A stretch of DNA of 64,000 nucleotides from Bacteroidota bacterium (GCA_016713525.1 JADJOZ010000013.1:1-64000), one strand, 5' to 3'; counted from the stretch's first letter, positions 29,940-41,916 are shown. The notes: generated by a model not told the origin, from the letters alone. Program-made: numbers and translations.

Positions 29940-32076
29940 AAATGATTATAATGTCTAATTCCTGTTTTGCTAATAAAATACATATCACCTTGTGACACAA
30001 TTAGCCCTGAAGCTATCAATTCTTTAAATTTTTTTCCTTAACAATTTTGAATCAGGAACTGACAAGTGCTTTTCTAACTGACTAATACTTCGGTGTCTTG
30101 GAGTCTCACCAGAAACAGTAAAGAAATATGATAGAATTTCTTTCGCCCCTACTAATGTTATTGATATTGTTTTCGTTTGTTCGGGTAAAAGATCTACTTA
30201 AATTGTTTTCTATCCCATTGTCAGATTTACATTCTTCAAAATAACACTTTCATCCCAAAATATAGTTCCAATTTTATTACACATATAAAACTTACATCCT
30301 TGGAAAACAACATTAGAAATCAAACTGCTTTCAAAAACACAGTTATGGAAAGTGCTATTGATAAAAGTAATATCCTTAAAATCAAATCCAATAAATTTCA
30401 TGCCCTTATAAGTAGTTTTCTCAAATTGCAAAGAGTTATAATCTCTACTAAGTTGCTTAGAAAATGTGGTATCTAAATCGAAATGAAACACTGATCAGTA
30501 GTTATGTTTTTACTAAGTAAAGAATTATATAACTTAAGTCCGTTTTCAAGAGTATTGATTTTATATGATTGTACTGCTAATTTAAAATTTGTAATAATGG
30601 TTTCATTTGAGACTTTGTATAAATCATATTCATCTAACACCAAACCCTGTGCAATCATAGTTCCAAAAACGAAGTCATTAATAAATCCAATTGAACCATT
30701 ATCTTTTCTATCAAGAAATACATGGTTTGAAAGTGTATCTGTTAGATCATCTAATGACGGTCTTTCAGAAAGAGGGTATCTTGTAATACTATTTATGATA
30801 ATTGGTTTTGCAAAATCCATAAAATAGTCTATTATCCCTTGTTTTGTATCGGTTCTGAAATCTAACTCCACCATAAATTTAGCTAGTCCCCTAAAAATTT
30901 GGAATTGTTCTGGAATTGTTAAATTCAAGTTTTGTCTGATAATTTCTCTATTCAAAAGAAAATTTAAAATATTGATCAAACAAACCCTCCTTTTCATTAG
31001 TCAACAAGTCTTGATTTTATCTAAAGTTAAATTTCTAATGAATGCTAACAGTACAGGATTTGCTAACTTTTCAATTTCATATTCAGTCTTTTCAAACAAT
31101 TTTAATTTATCATTACTTAACCAATTATTAACCGTAGGTTCTTTTAATACAAACCTTGCTACTCTAAAAGATTCTTTAGTCTTAGCAGCCCATTCATGAA
31201 AGTACTCGCTATCGAACAGAGCGGTTTTCCTGCTTGTAATAATAACTTTTGCCTTTTCTTTAAGCAACTCCATGATTGTTGAAAGCATATTGCCACTTTC
31301 AACAAATGATTTTGAAGCATTATTTAAATCCTTTGATAATAATTCATCAAATCCATCAATTATTAAAGGGATTTTACCTTTAATAATTTCTTTTATCACG
31401 ATTTTAGATTTGATCCCTTCAGGAAAATAATTTTCAATTTCATTAATTAAGATGTGCTTAAATATTCTGCCTCTCTGTTTTTGGATAATTCTGTAAAAAA
31501 TGGTAACAGATTGCTGCGGTTTTCAATGAAATGTTTTAGTAATTCATATGCAGTACAAGTTTTTCCGAACCCAGCTGCTGCTTCTATAATTACAAATACA
31601 GGTTTATCATCATACGCTAAAGCCTCTGTCACCTGTTGAATTAAATTCGACCCTCCAACATCAAATGATGATCCATTCGAAATCAATAAACCTTCATTTT
31701 CGTATTAAATAATCATATGGTATATCTAAAAATTCATATGTGCTCCTTCTGGTAGGTTTTCAATTTGTTTTGTAAGGAAATTATTATAGCGATTTTTGTT
31801 TATTTGATAAAATGGACTTTTTAAAATACTCTTGGAATAGTTGGTCTTCAACTTCTAATTCATCGGTGTAGATTCGAATTCTTGTAGCATAACCTAAATC
31901 CGAATACTCTTTTGAAGTTTACTAACATTATATTTATCATTAAGAGGAACTATTTCAGCCGCGCTATAAATCCCAAAGCGTTGTACATAGACTCTAATAC
32001 TTTTATGATTTTTACTTTTTACTTCATAATTGTAGGCTAGATAAATTTCATCAATTAAGTCAGGATTGAGGGTCAT
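29936..32076 (-). CDS. NACHT-type STAND NTPase with pentapeptide repeats and winged helix (frameshifted)
   Basis: About 710 residues across several frames. An N-terminal region (IRVYVQRFGIYSAAEIVPLN, GYATRIRIYTDELEVED) precedes the NTPase: Walker A EAAAGFGKTCTAYELL near 31570 and Walker B IPLIIDGFDELLS near 31370, with KVIITSRKT as sensor. Then a helical domain, then pentapeptide-like repeats (GMKFIGFDFKDITFINSTFH, CVFESSLISNVVFQGCKF) and a C-terminal winged helix (ISQLEKHLSVP, KELIASGLIVSQG). NACHT proteins are NLR-like sensors in anti-phage defence. The ATGA overlap with the RelA/SpoT-like gene makes that protein the likely effector. Confidence 0.7.
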
Positions 32077-32670
32077 TTAATTTAATATTTGATTGTATAA
32101 GTACCAGTCTGTGATTCGTGATAATAATTTACCAAATTAGGTCGTGTTCGCAATTTTGTTTTCAAAAATCACTTTAAACTAGTTATATAATTCTTGAATC
32201 CTTAATATTAAGGAAACTCTGGATGTATTCCTTATAATTTGCAATAAGTTGGTGGTAAAATGAAAGGATTTCCATAAAGATGATGCAGCAATGCTTAATA
32301 TCTGTTCATAAATGTTTTTAAGTTTGCTGCTTTGAATGAATCGAAGTCTTCAATAAGCAGCCCCTAAACCTCTTCTTTGCTTCAAACATATTAAATAAAG
32401 AAATCACTTCCTAACTTTTCACCAAAACCAGGAAAACCCTTGGGGTAATTAATGGCAACCACTTCAACAAGCAAAATTGACCCTAAACCACATCAAATTA
32501 ATAAGATAGCTTCTTTTTTTTACTTATTTATACTTATTTTAGGCATTATTTCGCCGATTTTATTGTGAGGTCTTTCGGCAGCCAAAATTGAAGGAATTGC
32601 GAGTTCCGATTTAATTTCTTACCTTTCATTTATTACCTCCGGAATTGCTTCCCATGCATTAGCTGAATCC
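32077..32670 (+). other. gap with a possible short membrane ORF containing TGA
   Basis: From ATG 32452 a frame of 73 codons runs up to the next gene's ATG, in the same phase. It encodes a polar start and a hydrophobic helix (FFYLFILILGIISPILL), then one TGA at 32566-32568, then more protein-like sequence (GLSAAKIEGIASSDLISYLS). It may be a decayed membrane-protein gene or a chance frame. Nothing else is seen in 32077-32451. Confidence 0.25.
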
Positions 32671-32883
32671 ATGAAATCCATTCTTCTTTCCCTTACTTTT
32701 ATAATGCTTTGCTCGTTTGGTCCCGGACAGCAAACAGTTTATATCTGTAAAGGTCCGGCATCTACAAAATATCATCTTATTTCTGATTGCCGTGGACTGT
32801 CGAATTGCTCAACACGAATTTATGCCGTTTCAAAGGCCGAGGCCATCGAAATAGTTAGAACTTTGTGCGGATGGGAGGATTAA
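32671..32883 (+). CDS. small secreted cysteine-rich protein
   Basis: An intact 70-residue protein with a signal peptide (MKSILLSLTFIMLCSFGPGQ) and a mature part with VYICKGPASTKYHLISDCRG and LSNCS...AVSKAEA, ending RTLCGWED. The C.....DC.GL.NCS..I..V....A pattern recurs in a family of about 75-residue secreted Bacteroidota proteins; the usual final CxxC is reduced to one Cys here. The function is unknown. The gene stands alone. Confidence 0.65.
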   Translation: MKSILLSLTFIMLCSFGPGQQTVYICKGPASTKYHLISDCRGLSNCSTRIYAVSKAEAIEIVRTLCGWED

Positions 32884-32929
32884 ATTCCCAATCCTGTCCC
32901 ATTTTATCCAAAAATATTATCCATTAAAT

Positions 32930-33080
32930 TTTTTCTTCGCGAAAAGGGGCCTGTGGAGGTTAATTTTTGGCAGCCTTGGGACCAGTCGGTGTTTAAGGTA
33001 TTGCAACCGTGAGATATTTTTCTGTTTAAACTGAAAAATCCTTTGAATGCAATCAGAGCATTGAGCTTTTTTAGTCGCTT
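32930..33080 (+). pseudogene. duplicate fragment of HNH-nuclease gene N-terminus
   Basis: About 150 bases closely resemble 33985-34130, the N-terminal coding part of the HNH gene: REKGP.EVNFWQP, SVFKVLQP, DIFLFKLKNPLNAIRALSFLV. It carries a stop (CCG TGA GAT) in the frame and ends abruptly. The copy is separated from the full gene by the small lipoprotein gene on the other strand. It is a non-functional partial duplication or the scar of a recombination. Confidence 0.7.
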
Positions 33081-33201
33081 CAGAAAAGATAATTGAATAG
33101 CTATTCAAATATATTGAATGAAGCTATTAACATACATTTGTCATCTTTTGCTAGCACCCAGCATGAAAAGGATATAAGAAATGAATATGTTTTCATTATT
33201 G

Positions 33202-33574
33202 CTATGAACCTGAAACTTTAGTCAACACTCTAGTGCTTTTTTTATCATCTGAGTTGAACGTATCAAATCTGCTTTCTTTATCATCACTTGCCCTCCATTC
33301 AATTTTCGTGTCAGTCAAGAATCGAACTATGCCTTTAAGTTGATAAGCATCAGTTTTCTCATCGGACTTTCCAGAAAGTATTATATCCAGACCATTTTTT
33401 GATGTACTCAACCTTCCTCAAATGTTTTGTTCATTAATGGATGGACTTTTATCATAGCTGGATTTTTCTATCTCTTGGGGTTTAGTTTCTTTTTATTCCA
33501 TTTTCTTGAGTTTGTGGTTGACATGCAGCAAAACCCAATAGGCTACAGAATACAAAAACGATTGATCTTTTCAT
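33202..33574 (-). CDS. small lipoprotein (frameshifted)
   Basis: About 120 residues. From ATG 33574 a lipoprotein signal peptide (RSIVFVFCSLLGFAAC, lipobox Cys) leads to a polar linker, and after one or two frame breaks (about 33500 and 33415) to a compact domain (KNGLDIILSGKSDEKTDAYQ, GIVRFLTDTKIEWRASDDKE). The family is not recognised. It lies between two copies of the HNH N-terminal sequence and points away from the full HNH gene. Confidence 0.45.
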
Positions 33575-33940
33575 AAGCTCTTAATTTGTTGAATTACAGA
33601 CTATTAATGAATATTTCTGAGATGAGTGTGAGCAATAAAACTTTAGTGATTGGGCTAAAATATAAATTAATGTTTGTATCACCAAATTGGCTATTTTATT
33701 TCAATTTGAACTATTTAATTTAGATGTATTGCATTTTGCAACACGCATAGGATGTTCTATTTCAGCATCACTCCAGTTTTTTAATATCAGTATTATATTT
33801 AAGTGTCGTAATAATGGAATACTGGGAAATCTATTTTATTTATAGTTTTCATCTTTCATTCATTCAATGCTCATTTCGCTCAAATCAATTTAATCACTTT
33901 ATTGGCTTCCATCCCACAACATTTTTCCTACCTTCCCTCC
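33575..33940. other. intergenic region without recognisable gene
   Basis: No supported gene on either strand. Frames here are short or antisense to the HNH gene start. The region should contain promoters for the divergent lipoprotein and HNH genes, but no clear element is seen. Confidence 0.45.
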
Positions 33941-34878
33941 ATGAAATTCTATCTGGGTGTAAACTGATAATAAATGGTATCGTTTTCTTCGAGAAAAAGG
34001 GCCTGAGGAGGTTAATTTCTGGCAGCCTGGGGAACTGTCGGTGTTTAAGGTATTGCAACCGGGAGATATTTTTCTGTTTAAACTGAAAAGTCCCTTGAAT
34101 GCCATCGGTGGATTGGGATTTTTAGTCACCATACCCGTTTACCCCTAAAAATGGCCTGGGAGGTGTTTGGAGAGCAAAATGGTTGTGAATATGAAGACGA
34201 TTTCAGGAGAATGATCCTGGATTACCGCCAGGATAAATTTAACTATAACCCCAGTATTGGTTGTATTGTATTAACGAATCCACTATTTTTCAATGACGAG
34301 GATTTTATTCCCGTTCCAGAAAACTGGAGCAAGAGTATTGTGCAAGGAAAAGGATATACCACCGGTGAACCAAATGCCGATTTTCTCTGGATGCATATTC
34401 AGGAACGACTACAAAAATATCTTCAACCAAAAGCAGATGATAAAGCAACACAACTGGAGGTTGAAAATAATTCCATTGATCCGGCATACAGGCAAGTTCT
34501 TACAAATGTTCGGCTTGGACAAAATTCTTTTCGTCTTAAATTGACAGATGCATATTCACGAAAATGTTCAATAACAGGGAGAAAAACTCTACCGGTTTTA
34601 GAAGCCGCACATATTAAACCATATGCGAAATCTGGTCCCCATTTACTTTCAAACGGCTTAATTTTAAGAGCGGATTTGCAAGCAAATTGTTCGATAATGG
34701 TTATATTACTATTACTTCCAATTATAAGATTGAAGTCAGCAATAGAATAAAAGAGGAATTCCAAAATGGTAAAGAATATTATCAGTTTCATGGAAAGGAA
34801 TTAATTAACCTTCCATTAGATATTAAAAACAGACCAGATACAAAATATATTGAATGGCATAATAATACTTTTAAATAA
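33941..34878 (+). CDS. HNH endonuclease, restriction-like (frameshifted)
   Basis: About 312 residues. It opens MKFYLGVTDNKWYRFLREKG, the known start of a restriction-like HNH family; this reading needs one A removed at 33972-33974. Then VNFWQPGELSVFKVLQPGD, a middle EDDFRRMILDYRQ, and the HNH site RKCSITGRKTLPVLEAAHIK, SNGLILRADL, FDNGYITI. Breaks near 34148 (one C missing) and 34685 (one A missing). It probably cleaves foreign or modified DNA. Its stop is immediately followed by the MazG-like gene. Confidence 0.75.
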
Positions 34879-35211
34879 ATGGATTCGGAACTTAACATAT
34901 TAACACAAAGCGTTCTCAAATTTCGCGACGACAGAAACTGGGCGCAATATCACAATTTGAAAGATTTGGCAGTTTGTCTTAATATTGAAGCCGGTGAGTT
35001 GCTGGAACTTTTTCTATGGAAAAACTCCGAAGAAGTAAACAAAGCAAAATTAAAAGAGGAGCTTGCTGATGTATTCTATGCAACGCTCCTTCTTGCTCAT
35101 GAAAGCGGAATTGACTTGAGTTTGGCTCTTACAGAAAAATTAAAGTCGAACGAAATAAAATATCCTATTGAAAAGTCCTATGGGAAGCGGGAGAAGTATG
35201 ATGAGATTTGA
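34879..35211 (+). CDS. MazG-like nucleotide pyrophosphohydrolase
   Basis: An intact 110-residue protein of the all-alpha NTP pyrophosphatase (MazG/dCTPase-like) superfamily: FRDDRNWAQYHNLKDLAVCL, EAGELLELFLWK and EELADVFYATLLLAHESGID supply the ExxE and ExxD metal ligands. It hydrolyses nucleoside triphosphates to monophosphates and is often found near restriction or defence genes. It starts directly after the HNH stop, which implies translational coupling. Regulation is not visible. Confidence 0.85.
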   Translation: MDSELNILTQSVLKFRDDRNWAQYHNLKDLAVCLNIEAGELLELFLWKNSEEVNKAKLKEELADVFYATLLLAHESGIDLSLALTEKLKSNEIKYPIEKSYGKREKYDEI

Positions 35212-35270
35212 TAGTTTGGTTTATAAGAATTCCTTCGATTATTTAATGCGAAAAATGAAATTAAAAGAAT

Positions 35271-36175
35271 ATGAAACCCTATTCAATTTCTGATTTACCA
35301 ATAAGACTCGCTGCATTCGAATGGCTCAATCATCAAAAATTGTTATATGGTGAATCATTAAGTTATACGTTACTGCAAAAAGGGTTTGAATTTAAAGGGA
35401 ATCAAATACATTTGGTTGGAGCATCAGGAATATGGAAACCCAAAGCGTGTGTGAATTACCCATATCAATATTAACCGCTAAAGACAGTGGTTATGATGAT
35501 GCCGAAGATGAAAATGGAATTATTTCCTATAGTTACCGAGGTAAAGATCCAAATCATAGAGATAATGTTGGTTTAAAGCTTCTAATGGAGCGACAAATAC
35601 CCCTTATTTATTTTTGGGGACTTGGTTATTCAGGTAGATATTTACCAATTTATCCAATTTATATCCAAAGTAATAACCCTTCACAACTAAAAGTTTCTCT
35701 TCAGTTGGATGAACGAATTCAAACTTCAATTTTAGAAGTAAGTGACTCAAGAGAGATCCTGTTCGAGAGTATATGACTGTTGAAGTTAAAAAAAGAATGC
35801 ATCAGGAGGAGTTTAGGGATAATGTCTTGAGTGTTTATGGTTGTCAATGTGCGTTGTGTAAAATAAGACATTTGCCTCTTCTCGATGCAGCACATATTGT
35901 ACCTGACAAGCATGAGCTAGGATTACCCAAAATTACAAATGGGCTTTCATTATGTAAAATTCACCATGCCGCATATGATGCCAACCTTATGGGAATCAGC
36001 CCGGATTATAAAATTCATGTTAAGTTAGATCTTCTTGAAGAAATTGATGGCCCTATGTTGCAACATGGGATTAAGGAATTGCATCAAGCACCTATCCAAT
36101 TACCTAAAAAAAAATACATCACCCAGCAAAAATAATCTTTCTATACGATTTGAAGAGTTTCTGAAAGCGGGATAA
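35271..36175 (+). CDS. HNH endonuclease, COG3440-like (frameshifted)
   Basis: About 300 residues over three frames. The N-terminal domain (SDLPIRLAAFEWLNHQKLLY, GIWKPKAC) continues in LSI-type strands and YRGKDPNHRDNVGLKLLMER, then QIPLIYFWG. The HNH domain is YGCQCALCKIRHLPLLDAAH, PKITNGLSLCKIHHAAYD. The true end is probably 36175 (RFEEFLKAG), after an A-run indel near 36105-36113. Break sites: about 35455, 35770, 36110. Predicted restriction-type nuclease. It follows the MazG-like gene by 60 bases on the same strand. Confidence 0.72.
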
Positions 36176-36352
36176 AATTGGGAACAGAGAATAAGATCTC
36201 TGTTCCCAGACGGAAAACCATATCTCACAATCGTTTCCTTCGCTTTTATATATGCGTTTTTGTACACTTCGCAAAAGTTCAGCAACCGAGTTCAATGGGT
36301 GAACTGATTAAAAAATGTCCAAAACACACTAAAATACTTCCCCATTCTTTAG

Positions 36353-36360
36353 TATATTTG
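36353..36360 (+). promoter_or_regulatory. TATATTTG -7 element
   Basis: TATATTTG matches the Bacteroidota -7 consensus TAnnTTTG, 21 bases upstream of the DUF1186/SEC-C ATG. No good TTG -33 box is seen at the right distance, so confidence is modest. Confidence 0.35.
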
Positions 36361-36381
36361 ATCGTTGATTAAACATTCAAG

Positions 36382-38016
36382 ATGTCCTATAACCCCTCTA
36401 TTCAAACTTTCAACTACTACATAACTACCAATCCCGATGAAATGGATGATGGATGGCCGGTTGGCGAGGCTTTGGCCATGACCATAAGTGAAATTTATGA
36501 ACGTGTTATGGCAACGGATCCGCGTGTAGCCATGGACCTCAAGCGACTAATCAGGACTCATCCCTCGGTACCAGCGCTCAGAAATTTGCTAACCAATTAT
36601 TACCGGTTTCGGGGCGACTTGGAAAAGTCCTATGAACTGAACCGGGAAACACTTGAATTGTTCCCCGATCATGTTTTTACCCGGGTTAACTTAGTTCATG
36701 AATATATTGATAAGGGGCAGCTTCAAAAAATTGAAGATGTGCTAGGCCACCATCTTGAGATCAGCGACATGCTTCCTGCGCGGAAGTCATTTCACATTAG
36801 TGAAGTATTGGCATATTCCAGGCTGTTATTCGTTATGTTATTTCAAAAAAAGAATTTTAGTCTTGCCGAAAACAGGATAGAAGCATTTTATACGTTACTC
36901 GAAAATTTCCGGATTCACAGAGGAATAATATATGTGTTCTTGAAGATGATTTGAAATTTGCGAAGATTCGCGCCGGTATTCCCGTGGCAGATATTCCAAT
37001 TCCAAAATTAACAAATCCATTGCTGCTTGAATTGTACTGCAACTCGATGCGTATTAATCAGGGATTGATAGAAAAATATTACTCCTACCGCACAAATCTA
37101 TCTTGCAAGATTTGGAAATCATATTACGTAATTGCCTCGACAATTTTTATGAATATACTCAATTGCAACCAGATACCCGGCTCAATGATCACCCTTTTCA
37201 TGCACTTTTCCTGATTGCTGAAATAGGTGATGAAGATTCCCTTCCGATTTTATTGGAAGTACTTAGTTGGCCTGAAGAGGTACTCCATTTTTGGTTAAAT
37301 GATTTTTTAACTGAGGATTTTTGGAAGCTTCTGTATAAAATTGTTGGCAATAATACCGATGAATTGTTAACATTCATTCTGAAGCCCGGAATTGATCCTT
37401 ATGCACGTTCAGTTATTTCCCAAATGATGGCTCAACTCGCATTGTTGAAACCTCAACGACGACCTGAAATTATTGAGTGGTTTCGTAAATTGCTGAATGC
37501 AATTAACACCAATCCGGAATTCCTGAATGACAAGGAAGCTTTTCCTGCAGATCTTTATCTTGGTGACCTGGAAGAAATCAAGGCATTAGAACTTGAACAG
37601 GAAATGATTGCCACTCATAATCTATATCTGTCAGAGATGGATCCGATGTTTGGTGGGTTGGAGCAAATGCTCCATTTCCTGCATCTTAAAGAGCCAATAA
37701 GGATACCACCTGACCCATTTCCTGATATTTATACTGTGTATAATCAACGTTTGCAGGAATGGGATTTTTATAGATCCGAAAGGGATCTTGAAGAAATTGA
37801 ATTGATTCGAAATCCTGACCTTTTGAATTGATGAGGATGAAGATGAGGATGATTTTTGATGAAGATGATGATAAAATCTATGACGCATGGAGTGAGGTGG
37901 ATTCTAAAAATGATTTCACACCACATACCATTTTTGGCACAAAAGAACCCGGTCGTAATGAACCTTGTCCATGTGGTAGTGGCAAGAAGTATAAAAAATG
38001 CTGCATGTTGAATTGA
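36382..38016 (+). CDS. DUF1186 / SEC-C zinc protein (frameshifted)
   Basis: About 545 residues. The N-terminal third looks TPR-like (LLTNYYRFRGDLEKSYELNR, DHVFTRVNLVHEYIDKGQ). The middle is DUF1186-like: HALFLIAEIGDEDSLPILLE, LNDFLTEDFWKLLYKIVGNN, GIDPYARSVISQMMAQLALL. The C-terminus is a SEC-C zinc motif (GRNEPCPCGSGKKYKKCC). Breaks lie near 36950, 37085 and 37830, each joining clearly related parts. SEC-C domains bind zinc and occur in SecA and in toxin or chaperone-type proteins. The cellular role is unknown. Confidence 0.72.
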
Positions 38017-38175
38017 TTTTCTATCCTTATTGGAATACTTATAATTACGTCTGTGATGTAGTATATTAACAGCTTGAAGAGGAGTGCATAACACTGATAA
38101 ACAACAAGATAGTATGCAATTTTCTTTTAATATTTCATATTGCAATATACGATATTTGTTCAAAAAGCCCGCTTC

Positions 38176-39884
38176 TCACACCCCCGCCAGCTCTTCCAAT
38201 AAGGCCGGGCGGTTGTAGAATTGCTTTTTGAGATTTTCTGTGAGTTCTTCAGCCTTTTGCTTGCCACCTAGTTTTTTCATTCTTCGAAGGTATTTACATA
38301 CTGTAACATAGTGCGGCCTTCCTGTGTTTGATTTCGCGTAGTTAAGTATTTCTTCTGCATATAATTCAATGAGTTCGCCGGAATAGTCTTTTGCTAATTC
38401 TTTCTCAAACCGTTCAATCATATATAGCGATGTATTAAATCTTAAATACTCTAATTGCTGCTCCAATCTTTTCTCTTCAATAAAAATAAAGATCAGCAAC
38501 TCTGAATTATTAAAGTTTCTACGACTATATAAATCACTGATTAACTTATCTACAAATAGCTTCCATTCTGATTTGGAAATGGTTTCCTTTAATGTCTTAT
38601 AGTATACTTTTTGATCGTACATCCCGTTCATAAAAAGGAATCTGGCATATTCCACAATTTTGTCGGTATCTTTTTGCAATTTCGCTACTTTCAACAAATA
38701 ATCATACCAGGTGTAAATCAATCCGGGTCTTGTCTTTTGATCTTGCTTAACTCCTTCTTTGCCAGAGAAATCGCTTTGTCAAGCAGTTTGTTATCGATGG
38801 CCTTCTGAATAGCATCCTTTCCGAATTCCGTATTTGACAGGTTAGCTTCTATATATTTTTCAACTTCCTGTGGACTTTTTGTTTTCTTATAAATACTAAG
38901 TCTGATTTGTTCAGCACTACTTTTGTCAAAATCTGAAAGTGGTCTCTTTTCCAGACAAGTCAACAAAAGTTCCGCCTCTATCGCATTGCCCAAAATATCA
39001 GAAGCGAGTCCCATCAAACCAAAATGCCAGTCCCAACCATCATAAATTCCTTTATTATATGCAAAAATACAATAGTCAAAAAGCTGTTTTCGTATGTGTT
39101 CAGGAGGCGTTTGTGAAGAAATAACAGCCAACAGATCAAAGGCTAAATCAACGCACCCTCCTATGTCGCCGTCGCTGTCATCAGCTAATTGAATTGCCTT
39201 AGTCATTTCTTCCATAACAGCGAAGCAAATTAGCAAAGCATGATCATATTGGTGCTCGCTTATCTGCTTTTGTGCAGCCATAATGTATTGGTTAATTTGC
39301 CTGAAGACTTTGCTTGTATTTCCCCACTCAATATATCCGTGACGACCACAAGCCGATTTCACTATAGTCTTTAGTTGCTTTGCAATAAGCTCTTTGGATA
39401 TTCCGGATGAGTTGCTTGCAAATGTTGATAAAAATAAATTGCGGAAATTTTGATTTTGTATCGCACTTTCTCTAATAAAATTGAGTAGCGCTTCATGAGA
39501 TGTGTTTTTCAATATAACATCTATTTGCTGCGAAACTGTTTGTTTCTTTTCAACAGGTTTGCCTGAATCCTTTTTGGTTGAACGTTTACTCTTTTTTGGC
39601 TTTTCTTCATTTAAGGTATCATCCAACAAAGCAAATATTACTGCAACAATATGTTTGCATACAGGTCCCATATCATAGGGGCAATCACAATCGTGTTCAG
39701 TAACAATATTATGCTTCAATGTTAACCGAACTGTATATTGTTCCGTTCCACTTACCATCGCTTCATACTCTCCTGGAGCTATTTCCTCTGGTTCGTCTAC
39801 GTGACCATTTTTGAAGTAAGACAATCCTCTCTTCAGAATAGTCGGGTCAATGATTTGTTCAAATTGGTTAAGAGGAATTAGCAT
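38176..39884 (-). CDS. SWIM zinc-finger protein (one frameshift)
   Basis: About 570 residues. Residues about 1-85 hold a SWIM zinc finger: VTEHDCDCPYDMGPVCKHIV (CxC...CxH). A Lys/Ser-rich linker follows, then long helical repeats (SKVFRQINQYIMAAQKQISE, SSAEQIRLSIYKKTK). The frame breaks at the end of the first part; adding one G at about 38723 gives DPGLIYTWYDYLLKVAKLQ and joins the second part, ending RPALLEELAGV. SWIM proteins bind DNA or protein partners. Converges with the DUF1186 gene. Confidence 0.78.
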
Positions 39885-40025
39885 TTTAAGATATATTCAA
39901 CAGTTAGTACTTAATCTTAAATTAAATTTAAATATACTGCACTCCAATGAAGACCTTCAAAAGCGCAATCACTCTTTTTAGAAGAAACCGATAAATGTAT
40001 CAAATACCAAATATCTCCTAATAAA

Positions 40026-41916
40026 CTATGTAGTTTTCAAGTTCTGTTTCTTTAGTTCATAATAATAAAGGGAATGAATTTTAGGCACCCTTTTTGTCTT
40101 CTCTATATGAGCTGCAATCTTGTTAAATTCCGTTTTTGTTTTAATTTTTTTAAAATAATTGTGTAGAATACCCGATTTTACTGCAGGCAATTTTCTCCAC
40201 TTAGCATCATACTTTTTATCCTTTAGAGCGATGAAACCACAATTCAACATCACAACTCCAAACTTTCTAACATAGTGCAAATCACTATTCAACCTTTTAA
40301 GTGTTATTGGAGAGCGGCGACTCAACTTTCTATGCATTTCTAAAATGTGCATAGGGTCCTTACTAGCTTCTAGCTGCTCAAAAATAAAGTCTTTAAATGA
40401 CTTTGATTTATATCTGGTGTTAAGCCATTCCGTAAGTACCCATCCATTCAAATAGGTGTGTGAAATGACATTGCTAAATTTCGTAAATAAATAATTTAGG
40501 TACACCCTATATGTTTCTATTTCTTTCTTTTGCAAGTAACTTATAATTTCATCAAGGGTCACACCTTTGTCACGTTTAGTAATGAATTTTACTGCATATT
40601 GAATTATCTTTTGCTTTTGAACACTTTTGTCATGTCGCTCTGTGTGAACCATTTGATCCGATTTCTTGACAATGCACTTAAATGCCCGGACAAGTTGTAA
40701 GGTAGAAAGCCGGAGTAAGTTTCAATTTAACTTCTTTGATAATTTCACCGGTAAGCTTTTCAATGTCAATTTCCAGACCTTTGTTTAAACAACTTTTTAT
40801 CTTTGTTTGCAATATAGCAATGGCTTTCGTTAAACCAATTTCATTGCAATTATCAATTTTGCAATAAATTAATTTTGAGTTCACATCAAAAAAATGAAAT
40901 TTCGTACTATTTGAATTGATAATAGAGCTTAATGATACGTATCCAAGTTTTGCGTAGTATGCATTGACAACAGAAGTAAAGAAGACAGACCTTAAATCAG
41001 TATAACTTAGTTGTTTATTGCGTTTTAATTCATCTAAATTAATTTTAACTAAGCCATTCACTTCTTTACCATAGTTAAAAACCAATTTTTCGCCGAACTT
41101 GCTAAACAAAAAATCGATTCCTTTAGGTATAATTTCCTTATTGATGTTGCTTAACCTCATTCTCACGCTGGAAATAGTTTGTTTAAGGCTTTGTGCATAT
41201 TTGCCAATATCCCTTTCATCATATTTAAAATAAAATTCATTCACAAACTTGGTGTAGGAAGCCTTCTTTTTTGCTCCTCGGATATACAAAGCCATGCCAT
41301 TGACAAAATCATAATTCCCTTTGCTATTTAAAATCGATTTTGATTCAAAGTCCTGTGTTTTTGGAAATTTATTTACAATTTCCGGCTTTATTGCCTTTGA
41401 AATTTTATATCTGGGTGAATTTATACTATAACCATTCAAGTAAGCATAAATAACCTTTTTGAAAAAGGAATTGATTTCCTTTGCTGTTCTTTCTCCTAGC
41501 GATTGGAATTTTCTTAAATCAATCTTTCCATAAATAAATTTATAAGTGATGTCTCTTTTTCTTCGAGCTTTACTAATTTGATCATATTGACCTTCAATTT
41601 GGTCAAGATGGTGCTGAGCCCGTATTGAAAGCATAGACTTAAAATGGTCATATTCTAATGCAAATATTCGCGCGTTGGCTGAATCTGATGTTGTTTCTGA
41701 AATCTTACTTACGGGAATATCATTTTTAGCTATTTGATTACAAAGCCTTTTTAGTTCCAAACTAAGTTTTCCAGTTACACCTTTTATTTGAGTAAAATTT
41801 TCGTTTCCCTTAAATAGCTGAAGGAGCGGCCTGGTCCCACCAATATTCTGAATAACAAGTCTCGCATTCGTGGAGGCCCGAGCATTAAGGAATTCAACGT
41901 CATTGTTGTACTTCAT
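40026..41916 (-). CDS. HhH/sigma4-like multi-domain protein, paralogue A (one frameshift)
   Basis: About 630 residues. The N-terminal part has a helix-hairpin-helix-like segment (FTQIKGVTGKLSLELKRLC) and a second RpoA-CTD-like motif (LRKFQSLGERTAKEINSFFK). The middle contains YAQSLKQTISSVRMRLSNIN, aligned with an ERVRQI sigma-region-4-like motif in the two paralogues. After a break near 40700 the C-terminal half has winged-helix-like parts (GVTLDEIISYLQKKEIETYR, SPITLKRLNSDLHYVRKFGV). It shares the whole order with paralogues B and C. DNA or RNA-polymerase binding is inferred. Confidence 0.5.

Noticed and set aside
32452..32670. TGA read as Trp in an alternative genetic code
   Set aside because: Several genes in the window end with TGA and use TGG for Trp, so a single TGA at 32566-32568 is better seen as a stop or indel in a decayed frame.
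33814..34086. Plus-strand 90-residue ORF in front of the HNH gene
   Set aside because: A frame shadow of the HNH N-terminal coding sequence and the gap before it; no start signal or family.
37768..38163. Minus-strand 131-residue ORF
   Set aside because: It is antisense to the DUF1186/SEC-C C-terminus and lacks protein-like features.
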